This document shows positions 1 to 6,455 of a stretch of 7,446 nucleotides of DNA, one piece after another. Under the pieces are notes generated by a model. It saw only the letters and a list, made by a program, of their open reading frames with translations, was not told the DNA's origin and did not search any database. Numbering within the stretch: the first letter of the stretch is position 1; every line of letters begins with the position of its first letter. Made by a program: the position numbers and the translations under genes. The DNA comes from Dehalococcoidia bacterium (GTDB lineage Bacteria > Chloroflexota > Dehalococcoidia > Dehalococcoidales > UBA1222), in NCBI GenBank assembly GCA_009786345.1, contig WQTJ01000100.1, forward strand, positions 1 to 7,446, in the 5' to 3' direction.

Positions 1-54
1 TTACAGGTAATCTTGAAGGCATATGCCGGGTAACATTGCTTTGGGCTGCTATAT

Positions 55-71
55 GATTTTGTAGCAAAATC
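55..71. repeat. Short perfect inverted repeat upstream of the CCA gene
   Basis: GATTTTG-TAG-CAAAATC is a perfect 7-base inverted repeat with a three-base centre, 11 bases before a TTGACA box. It is not followed by a T run on the + strand, so it does not look like a terminator for an upstream gene. A small operator is possible, but an AT-rich repeat of this size can arise by chance. Confidence 0.3.
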
Positions 72-81
72 CTACAACAAC

Positions 82-111
82 TTGACACCGTCTTTAGTCA
101 GGCATTATCTT
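82..111 (+). promoter_or_regulatory. Candidate sigma70-type promoter for the CCA gene
   Basis: A perfect -35 box TTGACA (82-87) is followed after 18 bases by TATCTT (106-111), which matches four of six -10 positions; CATTAT at 103-108 is an alternative with 15-base spacing. Transcription would start near 118. The longest open frame of the CCA gene begins with the TTG of this very TTGACA box, so if the promoter is real that TTG cannot be the start codon and the GTG at 145 fits better. The call rests on consensus matching only. Confidence 0.4.
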
Positions 112-144
112 GCCAAGCCTTCACCTTTCGTCTATTCTGAAAGC

Positions 145-1692
145 GTGAAAACTTGTCCTATCAACACCACCATAAACCACTCTACAGCTTGCATACTAGC
201 ACAACTGCAATCATTGCTGAGAGAGCAACACGCAGAGGCATATCTAGTAGGCAGCATCGTGCGCAATTTGTTAGCCGGACATGCCAAAGCGGATGTAGAT
301 ATCGCTATAAACGGCAGCGTTTCAGCTATCGGGCAACAACTAGCAGACCAACTTAATGCACATTATGTCATGCTGGACAATACGCATGGCATAGCGCGTT
401 TGTTGCCACGTGTTGAAGAAACATGGCAAATAGATATAGCCACTCTGCAAGGATCATTAGAGCAAGACCTTCTGCGGCGGGATTTCAGCATCAACGCACT
501 AGCCATAAATATCTCTGAAATGCATTTGGCGGAAGATCAGCTAAATGCTGCTGTTCTGGATGCAGGCAGCGGGCTAGAAGATATACAAAATAAAACCTTA
601 CGCGCCGTATCACCACAAATTTTCCGCGATGACCCCATTCGCCTGTTGCGCGGAGTACGTCTTAGTAGCGAACTCGGATTCAACATTGAAGAGCGCACCG
701 CCACCATCATGCAGCGTGATCATGCAATGATAACCCGCGCAGCAGGTGAGCGAATACACGATGAATTGCTGCGGTTGTTTAACTACACTGACACCTATCA
801 AGCAGTGGATTTCATGAACCGCTTAGGGCTGCTTACTGCCATTATCCCCGAACTAGCCCCTACGCGCGAGCTTGAGCAACCGCCAGAGCACACTTGGGAT
901 GTGTTTCATCATTCCGTGCGTTCCATTGAAGCATTGGACTTCATATGTCATCGCTCAGGATGGGAATTCAGCAAAACAGATGTTTTAGAAAATATCCCTT
1001 GGGGAGAAACCATCCAATCTTATTTCAGTACAGCAGTAAGCTCATCAGCTACAAACCGTGTGTTAACCAAACTAGCAGCATTATTACATGACATCGCTAA
1101 GCCTCAAACTCGTATAATCAACGAATTCGGCAGAGTACGCTTCTATGGACATCCGCAACAGGGCGCCCCCATTGCCGCCTCCATACTGGAGAGGCTACGC
1201 TTCAGTCATCACGAGATTAAATTCATAGAAACCATTGTGCGGCACCATTTACGCCCGGTACAAATGACAGAAAACGAAGCACAGCCAACAAAGCGGGCCA
1301 TTTATCGTTACTGCCGCGACTTAGAAGAGGCCGGAATAGCCAATTTATATTTCAGTTTGGCAGATCACCTAGCTACACGCGGACCAAACCTAGAACGTGA
1401 AAACTGGGATTGGCACGTGAGCGTAGTTCGCCACATAGTGGATGCATACGATAAAGGGCCTTCTCCGGCTAAGCTGATACCATTACTAGACGGAAATGAC
1501 CTGCAAAGCGAACTTAACCTAAAACAAGGAAAACAAATAGGGCAGCTGCTAGAAGAGCTAAGTGAGGCACAAGCAGCAGGTGAGATAAACACGCGCCAGC
1601 AGGGATTGGATTATGCACAAAAACTACTCACAGAAGGCATTCCTAATCACAACACACTTGGTAAAGTGAAGTATTTCTTTAAACTACCGTAA
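145..1692 (+). CDS. cca: CCA tRNA nucleotidyltransferase / poly(A) polymerase family protein with HD domain
   Basis: Class II nucleotidyltransferase that probably adds or repairs the 3' CCA of tRNAs in the cytoplasm. With the GTG start (515 residues) the head domain has YLVGSIVRN (about 33-41), the metal-binding DVD (50-52), RRDFSINALA (111-120) and the base-selecting DDPIR (162-166). An HD phosphohydrolase-type domain follows, with LLHDIAKP (H315, D316) and later HHLRP and LADHLATRG motifs. Canonical GGxVRD reads GSIVRN here, an unusual pair of substitutions in the triphosphate-binding loop. The frame stays open to a TTG at 82, but that codon lies in a TTGACA box with no ribosome site, and GTG 145 gives the usual 30-odd residues before YLVG; the SD before GTG is also weak. 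Family is secure. CCA-adding versus A-adding or poly(A) activity cannot be settled from the sequence. The gene is separated from nurA by its own gap and promoter. Confidence 0.85.
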   Translation: MKTCPINTTINHSTACILAQLQSLLREQHAEAYLVGSIVRNLLAGHAKADVDIAINGSVSAIGQQLADQLNAHYVMLDNTHGIARLLPRVEETWQIDIATLQGSLEQDLLRRDFSINALAINISEMHLAEDQLNAAVLDAGSGLEDIQNKTLRAVSPQIFRDDPIRLLRGVRLSSELGFNIEERTATIMQRDHAMITRAAGERIHDELLRLFNYTDTYQAVDFMNRLGLLTAIIPELAPTRELEQPPEHTWDVFHHSVRSIEALDFICHRSGWEFSKTDVLENIPWGETIQSYFSTAVSSSATNRVLTKLAALLHDIAKPQTRIINEFGRVRFYGHPQQGAPIAASILERLRFSHHEIKFIETIVRHHLRPVQMTENEAQPTKRAIYRYCRDLEEAGIANLYFSLADHLATRGPNLERENWDWHVSVVRHIVDAYDKGPSPAKLIPLLDGNDLQSELNLKQGKQIGQLLEELSEAQAAGEINTRQQGLDYAQKLLTEGIPNHNTLGKVKYFFKLP

Positions 1693-1720
1693 CTCCTCGT
1701 GTATTTATGACACAAACCAT

Positions 1721-1768
1721 CAGGTGACAATAACCGCATACATTGCTCAAGATGGCTTGAGTCACCTG
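1721..1768. repeat. Nested inverted repeats in the nurA promoter region
   Basis: CAGGTGAC (1721-1728) and GTCACCTG (1761-1768) form a perfect 8-base inverted repeat with a 32-base spacer. Inside the spacer, CTCAAG-ATGG-CTTGAG (1746-1761) is a perfect 6-base hairpin with a four-base loop. The right arms overlap the putative -35 box at 1757-1762, as expected for a repressor operator. There is no downstream T tract, so a terminator for the preceding gene is unlikely. The binding role is inference. Confidence 0.45.
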
Positions 1769-1786
1769 CTAAAAATCAATTATACT
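1757..1786 (+). promoter_or_regulatory. Candidate sigma70-type promoter for nurA-HAS-herA
   Basis: TTGAGT (1757-1762, four of six -35 matches) and TATACT (1781-1786, five of six -10 matches) are 18 bases apart. A start near 1793 would leave a leader of about 19 bases, just enough for the AGAGGTG ribosome site at 1801-1807, four bases before the nurA ATG. It lies in the only sizeable gap between the CCA gene and the herA unit, which supports it. No promoter was seen before the HAS-barrel gene or herA. Confidence 0.55.
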
Positions 1787-1811
1787 GTGCCTAATGCGAT
1801 AGAGGTGCAAC

Positions 1812-3017
1812 ATGTTAAATCTCAGTCACGTAGCCGAACAAATGGAACTCATGGTGGCACGGCTCAAAGTTGGCGAAAAAGACAAAAGCACACGACTGGC
1901 TACAGCTCTCAGTCTGCTAAAGGATAAAAACTTAGACTTCGCCAAACTGCAAGATAAAGCCGCCAAAAGCTCCAAAACCTCTCCTTTCCTTTTGGCTGGA
2001 ATAGTAGAGCCACTTTCCACTCAGAAGCCTCATATTTCCGCTCCAGCGGATTTCAGCATCATTGCAACTGACGGCTCGCAGGTTGATGTGGACCGGCACC
2101 AATCAACGCGCTGTTTCCTTATAAACATAGGCCGCGTACGATTGGATTACGGGCAAAACGCCTCAGCAAAATTGGAAAGTCTGCCGCTATTGTACGCCAG
2201 CGATAAAGATACAGTCATATCAATCGGGCACCAAGAACAGATGATTGAAGGGCCATTACTCAATCTTAAGCGTTCAGTTGATGAATGCCGTCATCTAGTA
2301 GAAATGGCAACGGGATTGCCACCTACGCAGCCGTCTCTAGCTATTATTGATGGCTCTCTTATAATGTGGCAGCTGTCCAGCAGTGAATTTCCCGACTTTG
2401 TAGTAAAAGAACTGCTGGACAATGGTTTTATGAAATATCTTGATGGCATAAAATCGTTAGCACAGAAACAGTCTTTGTCATTAGCAAGCTATATAAGCTT
2501 CCCGCGCTCTGTGAACGTGGTCAACACGCTACGCTTACTGCTATGCCCTAACGAACTGGCTGATTGCTCAAAACACTGCTGTTATAAATCCATAGGGCAG
2601 CGTCCTTGCGATGACATCTACGGAGTACAGGATCAAGATTTATTTTTCAATATGTTAAATACTGGAGAGCGCTCTGCCATATTTACCAGTCAGGCCAAAA
2701 TAGTAAGGGAAAAATACGGAGAGCACACTGTTCATTTCTTTTATCTCAAACTAGAAGATGAAATAGCACGTATTGAAATACCACAATGGATAGCACGAGA
2801 TACATACAAGCTGGACATGACCCATGCTTTGATATTTGACCAGTGCCTGCGCGGTAATGGCTATCCAGCAGCTCTTTCCGAAGCACACGAGCAGGCCGTA
2901 GTCAGCGACTCTGACAGAGAAAATTTTCAACAATTATTATCAACATGGATGGCTGATGAACACTTAGACTACGCCTCCTCAGCTAAAAGCCGCAGCAAAA
3001 AAACTAGATGGCTATAA
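1812..3017 (+). CDS. nurA: NurA domain nuclease (DNA end resection)
   Basis: NurA-family nuclease, 401 residues. In archaea, NurA works as a dimer on the HerA hexamer to degrade 5' strands at DNA double-strand breaks; the same partnership is expected here because herA lies two genes downstream. Visible motifs are the N-terminal metal-binding ATDGSQVD (D87), a second acidic strand AIIDGS (D180), and a C-terminal block GYPAALSEAHEQAV (H359). Length suits a full NurA domain. Between residues 245 and 266 lies a Cys/His-rich insertion (C245, C252, H255, C256, C257, C266) that could bind zinc or an iron-sulfur cluster. The C-terminal tail is basic (SAKSRSKKTRW). ATG 1812 is chosen because AGAGGTG sits four bases upstream. 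Family call is by remembered motif; the metal site is inference. Confidence 0.82.
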   Translation: MLNLSHVAEQMELMVARLKVGEKDKSTRLATALSLLKDKNLDFAKLQDKAAKSSKTSPFLLAGIVEPLSTQKPHISAPADFSIIATDGSQVDVDRHQSTRCFLINIGRVRLDYGQNASAKLESLPLLYASDKDTVISIGHQEQMIEGPLLNLKRSVDECRHLVEMATGLPPTQPSLAIIDGSLIMWQLSSSEFPDFVVKELLDNGFMKYLDGIKSLAQKQSLSLASYISFPRSVNVVNTLRLLLCPNELADCSKHCCYKSIGQRPCDDIYGVQDQDLFFNMLNTGERSAIFTSQAKIVREKYGEHTVHFFYLKLEDEIARIEIPQWIARDTYKLDMTHALIFDQCLRGNGYPAALSEAHEQAVVSDSDRENFQQLLSTWMADEHLDYASSAKSRSKKTRWL

Positions 3018-3043
3018 ATCCTGCTTTGGAAAAACATGGGAAA

Positions 3044-3050
3044 AGAGGAG
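3044..3050 (+). promoter_or_regulatory. Strong ribosome binding site of the HAS-barrel gene
   Basis: AGAGGAG lies four bases before ATG 3055, a near-full anti-16S match that fixes the start of the 199-residue gene. It is the strongest such site in the window, suggesting this small protein is well translated relative to its neighbours. Confidence 0.7.
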
Positions 3051-3054
3051 TTTT

Positions 3055-3654
3055 ATGCAAGATTTGTCACAAACACGACTGGGTGAAGTAATAGAGGCTT
3101 CTACCACTGCTTTCAACGCTCAATGTTACGAACTGTACTCTCTACCCCCCTTAGGAACACTTGTCAAAACATGTGAAGGTGACAACGAGCTTTATGCCGT
3201 GGTACATCGTGCTTTTACTGAAGGGATAGAACCGGGACGCAAACCCATAGCGCGTGGCAAAGATGAAATTTCAGAAGAAGCTGTTTTTCAAGCTAATCCT
3301 CAGCTGTCAAAACTATTGCGCAGCGAATTTTCCGCACTTGTAGTAGGGTACAAAAATGCAGAACATTTGCATCAATATCTGCCGCCGCATCCGGCACGCA
3401 TCCACGGCTTTGTTTATGCCTGCAATCAAAAGGAAATCTTAAATTTCAGCCGTTCATGCGATTTTCTGACACTGCTGCTCAACGCTAAAATGGAAACTCC
3501 TTCAGACGAATTGGTTGCCGCCGTGCTACGATTGATGAGCGCTTCTCAAGAAGACACGCGCGCTTTCTTAATAAAAGCAGGCAAGGAGTTAGCTTCCTTG
3601 CTTGGACAAGATTATGCCAGGCTTAAAGCTATACTGGAAAGGATAAGACCATGA
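3055..3654 (+). CDS. HAS-barrel domain protein encoded between nurA and herA
   Basis: A 199-residue soluble protein with no signal peptide or membrane segment. The first part (about residues 7-60: RLGEVIEAS, QCYELYSLPPLGTLV, LYAVVHRAFTEGIEPGR) resembles the HAS-barrel, the small beta-barrel usually found at the N terminus of HerA and F1-type ATPase subunits. Here it stands alone, followed by a mainly helical C-terminal half rich in Leu, Ala and charged residues, with no ATPase motif. It sits 37 bases after nurA, and its stop overlaps the herA start as ATGA, so the three genes are almost certainly one operon. An accessory or regulatory subunit of the HerA-NurA complex is the likely role; this is inferred from domain and position. 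Domain assignment is by resemblance and should be checked by profile search. Confidence 0.7.
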   Translation: MQDLSQTRLGEVIEASTTAFNAQCYELYSLPPLGTLVKTCEGDNELYAVVHRAFTEGIEPGRKPIARGKDEISEEAVFQANPQLSKLLRSEFSALVVGYKNAEHLHQYLPPHPARIHGFVYACNQKEILNFSRSCDFLTLLLNAKMETPSDELVAAVLRLMSASQEDTRAFLIKAGKELASLLGQDYARLKAILERIRP

Positions 3655-5261
3655 ATAGCGAAACAAGATTAGGTATAGTGGTTTCCGGTTCACTCAGCGA
3701 TGGGGTGAGCGTACGAATGGACAGTCACGCATCAGTAGAAGACATCGTTGTCGGGCATTATGTCACTATTGAAGGGCAGAAACACCGCTTCTTAGGCATG
3801 ATTACCGATGTAAAGCTAGATGCCAGCGACCCCCATATGACTTTTTTCCCTCCATCTGCAGATGATGATTTCAGCGCTGAGGTACTTTCGGGGACATCGG
3901 CATACGGGTTACTGAATGTAACGCCTTATTTGGTCATCGGAGACGCTACCAAAACAGGTGTAATTGGGCCGCAACCAGTTAAGACCATTCCCAGTCATTT
4001 TTCTAAAGTAGGAACGTCATCCGACTCAGATATCGAACTTGTTTTCGGAAAAGAAGATGATAAAAAATTCTGGATTGGAAACCCGCTGGATATGGAAACA
4101 AAACTATGCCTTGACTTGCCGGAACTTGTAACACGTTCCAATGGCATATTCGGCAAAAGCGGCACAGGCAAAACTTTCCTCACTCGCATGATACTTATCG
4201 GAATATTGCAAAAAAGCGCGGCAGTTAATCTCGTATTTGATATGCACTCAGAATACGGATGGAAGCATCGTAACGAAAAAGGTCGCGAGGTAAAAGCTCT
4301 TAAGCAACTCTTCCCATCAAAAGTAGCTATCTTCACTTTGGATGAGGAAAACGCCAAGATGCGATCTGTGGCACCCGATTTCACAGTTAAAATAGGCTAT
4401 GATGAAATAGCGCCAGAAGACATCTCACTGTTGCGACAGACCCTTAGCCTTACAGACCTAGCAGTAGAAGCTTCTTTCTCTTTGCGCAAGCATTTCGGGA
4501 ATGAATGGATAAAACGTACGCTTGAGTTGGAAGCCAGCGAAGACAGCGCTAAGATACTAAATATACTTAACATCCACGAAAGCAGCTTCCAATCTCTAAA
4601 ACGCGGGCTTAACACTTTAAAACGACTGTCATTTATTCAGCCACACGTAGAGCAGCAAGCAGTTTCACAAATATTGAGACGGCTGGAGAATGGAACTCAT
4701 GTAGTACTAGAATTCGGGCGATATACCGACATTACAGCCTATATTCTAGTTGCCAATTTACTGACACGGCGCATTTACGACAGCTACCGCGAGCGCACAG
4801 AAAGGTCTATCGCCGATGGCAGTGCTAAACCAAAACCACTGGTTATCACAATTGAAGAAGCACACAAATTCCTTAATACTGAGGTAGCTTCGCAAACCAT
4901 CTTTGGCACCATCGCACGCGAGATGCGTAAATACTACTGCACACTATTAGTCATAGATCAACGGCCTTCAGGTATTGACCCGGAGGTAATGAGCCAGCTT
5001 GGCACAAAAATTACATGTCTGCTTGATAACGAACGAGATATTGACAGCGTGCTCGCCGGCACATCTGGGAAAAACGGTCTCAAGGGGGTGTTAGCTAAAC
5101 TTGCCGCCAAGCAACAAGCCCTTATTTTCGGTCATGCTGTACCCATGCCTGTAGCTTTCAGCCCGCGCGAATACGGTGCAGACGGATTCTATAGAGACAT
5201 TTCTCCTGAACAGTCTAACCCCAAAGAAGTGGAGGAGGCTATCGATAATTTGTGGCGCTAG
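3651..5261 (+). CDS. herA: HerA-type hexameric DNA translocase/helicase ATPase
   Basis: HerA/FtsK-superfamily ATPase, 536 residues, which by family knowledge forms a hexameric ring that pumps DNA and feeds it to NurA. The N terminus (about residues 5-57, RLGIVVSGS... to FLGMITDVK) is a HAS-barrel that would dock the partner. Walker A is GKSGTGKT (168-175); the Walker B strand is LVITIEEAH (397-405) with acidic E402/E403; DQRPSGIDP follows (from 436), with R438 a candidate arginine finger or sensor. A further segment, LGTKITCLLDNERDID, matches the conserved tail of the ATPase core. ATG 3651 overlaps the preceding stop codon and has AAAGGA seven bases upstream, so it is translationally coupled. 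Length and motifs look complete, and the gene is probably functional. Confidence 0.9.
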   Translation: MNSETRLGIVVSGSLSDGVSVRMDSHASVEDIVVGHYVTIEGQKHRFLGMITDVKLDASDPHMTFFPPSADDDFSAEVLSGTSAYGLLNVTPYLVIGDATKTGVIGPQPVKTIPSHFSKVGTSSDSDIELVFGKEDDKKFWIGNPLDMETKLCLDLPELVTRSNGIFGKSGTGKTFLTRMILIGILQKSAAVNLVFDMHSEYGWKHRNEKGREVKALKQLFPSKVAIFTLDEENAKMRSVAPDFTVKIGYDEIAPEDISLLRQTLSLTDLAVEASFSLRKHFGNEWIKRTLELEASEDSAKILNILNIHESSFQSLKRGLNTLKRLSFIQPHVEQQAVSQILRRLENGTHVVLEFGRYTDITAYILVANLLTRRIYDSYRERTERSIADGSAKPKPLVITIEEAHKFLNTEVASQTIFGTIAREMRKYYCTLLVIDQRPSGIDPEVMSQLGTKITCLLDNERDIDSVLAGTSGKNGLKGVLAKLAAKQQALIFGHAVPMPVAFSPREYGADGFYRDISPEQSNPKEVEEAIDNLWR

Positions 5262-5267
5262 CAGGCA

Positions 5268-5297
5268 TATGTGTATTTTTCTGATTGAATACGCATA
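5268..5297 (+). terminator. Possible weak terminator after herA
   Basis: TATGTGTATT (5268-5277) pairs with AATACGCATA (5288-5297), ten pairs including one G-U, seven bases after the herA stop. The stem is AT-rich, the loop is about ten bases, and the following sequence is T-rich only in patches, so it would be a weak intrinsic terminator at best. It does lie where one is needed, between herA and the separately transcribed tRNA. Confidence 0.3.
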
Positions 5298-5327
5298 GCT
5301 ATTGGATTTCTGATTTTTGCACCAGAC

Positions 5328-5336
5328 TGCTATAAT
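5328..5336 (+). promoter_or_regulatory. Extended -10 promoter of tRNA-Ala
   Basis: TGC-TATAAT is a perfect -10 hexamer with the extended TGn element, ending nine bases before the tRNA 5' end. Transcription would begin about three bases before the mature tRNA. No good -35 lies at 16-18 bases (nearest TTCTGA at 5308), which fits an extended -10 promoter. This indicates that the tRNA is transcribed on its own. Confidence 0.6.
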
Positions 5337-5345
5337 GTGGCACAT

Positions 5346-5421
<76 letters not shown>

Positions 5422-6421
5422 ATGGATCATGGACGAACACTCACTTTTTCCGCGGCGGTTTTGCCGTTACTGTTTGGTTCAAAGACAGCGACATATAACA
5501 GCCTGAAACGCTACGAGCCATTTCTGCGCCGGATCCAACTAAAGTCTATGGCAACTTATGAACTCTACAAAGACGATGCATTTGTGTCACCAGCGGTGAC
5601 ACAAATCAGGTGGACAAATCACCTGCTCATTATGTCGAAATCCAAATCGCCGGAAGAGCGACATTTTTACATGGAACTTTGCATCATTGAGCGCTATTCA
5701 AAGCGTGAATTGGAGCGCCAGTTAGACAGTTCATATTATGAGCGCTATATGCTTTCAGCAGGAAAACAACTGCCAGAGCCTAAAGCGAAAGTAGTGCGGC
5801 GGCAGCATTTTTGACACCTATGTTTTGGAGTTTTTGGATTTGCCGGAACATTATTCTGAGCACAATTTTCGCAAGGCAATCATAACGAATCTTAAGAATT
5901 TCCTGCTGGAAATCGGAAAAGATTTTTCCTATATCGGAGAGGAATATAGAGTACAAGTTGGCGAGCATGATTATTTTATCGACTTATTGTTTTACCACCG
6001 TGTACTGTCCTGTTTGGTTGCCTTTGAATTAAAAATCAGTGAATTCAAACCGGAATACATCGGGAAGATGCATTTTTATTTAGAGGCGCTTGACCGCGAA
6101 CACCGCAAAGAAAATGAAAATCCAAGTGTTGGCATTATCTTATGTGCGGCAAAAGATGATGAAGTAGTCGAATTTGCTTTGAGTCGCAGCCTTTCTCCAA
6201 CATTAGTTTCAAATTACACGCTCAATTTACCAGATAAAAAACTGCTGCAAACTAAACTGCGGGAACTGGCTGAACTTGCTTTGGAGAGTGAGGACATTGA
6301 GCGCGTCGGCGGTGTTATGTCAGAGGATTTGGAGAGACCTGAAAAGAGCATATCGCAAATTGAAAGAGAGCAGTTGAATGCACTCAAAAAGAAAGGTAAG
6401 CCACTAATGCTTGACAAATAA
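5422..6421 (+). pseudogene. DUF1016/YhcG-type PD-(D/E)XK nuclease gene, truncated and frameshifted
   Basis: Two frames together encode most of a DUF1016 family protein. The first (ending at TGA 5812-5814) holds the end of the N-terminal helical domain: YELYKDDAFVSP, TQIRWTNHLLIMSK, SPEERHFYM and SKRELERQL. The second, open from 5813, resumes the expected DTYVLEFLDLPEHYSEH segment and continues through the nuclease fold, with Asp at 5981 (FIDLLFYHR), ELK at 6026-6034, and the ENPSVGIILCA strand. One extra T in the T5 run at 5808-5812 accounts for the shift. The N-terminal domain is also short: family likeness starts only near 5521, and about 100 bases between the tRNA and that point give no convincing match. 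Relatives include restriction-associated and standalone nucleases of uncertain role. The catalytic half is intact, but the ATG at 5831 (EFLDLP) has no clear ribosome site. The first ATG in the upstream frame, 5422, is one base after the tRNA. Confidence 0.8.
5580..5606. repeat. Perfect 12-base inverted repeat inside the DUF1016 gene
   Basis: ATTTGTGTCACC (5580-5591), a three-base centre AGC, and GGTGACACAAAT (5595-5606) form a perfect 12-base inverted repeat. It encodes the family-conserved VSPxVTQ stretch, so coding constraint may partly explain it. A second repeat abuts it, CAGGTG-7 bases-CACCTG (5607-5625), giving two back-to-back hairpins in 46 bases. Confidence 0.6.
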
Positions 6422-6455
6422 TTACGGAAGGTTTGCCAAAGTTGGAGAGACGAAT

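Noticed and set aside
1..33. Possible 3' end of an upstream + strand gene (frame 1 open to TAA at 31-33)
   Set aside because: Only ten codons are visible, other frames are equally open, and nothing is recognisable.
3995..4615. Minus-strand open frames inside herA
   Set aside because: Ser/Leu-rich antisense shadows of a strongly conserved ATPase gene, with no ribosome sites seen.
1812..5261. HerA locus as an antiviral defence system (HerA pairs with SIR2 or other effectors in some defence loci)
   Set aside because: The partner here is a standard NurA nuclease next to a housekeeping CCA gene, with no toxin-like effector. A repair operon is the simpler reading.
6411..6455. Extension of the kinase to the earlier in-frame ATG at 6411
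   Set aside because: The extra 15 residues are unlike family N termini, overlap the end of the DUF1016 frame, and lack a ribosome site; ATG 6456 has GGAG eight bases upstream.
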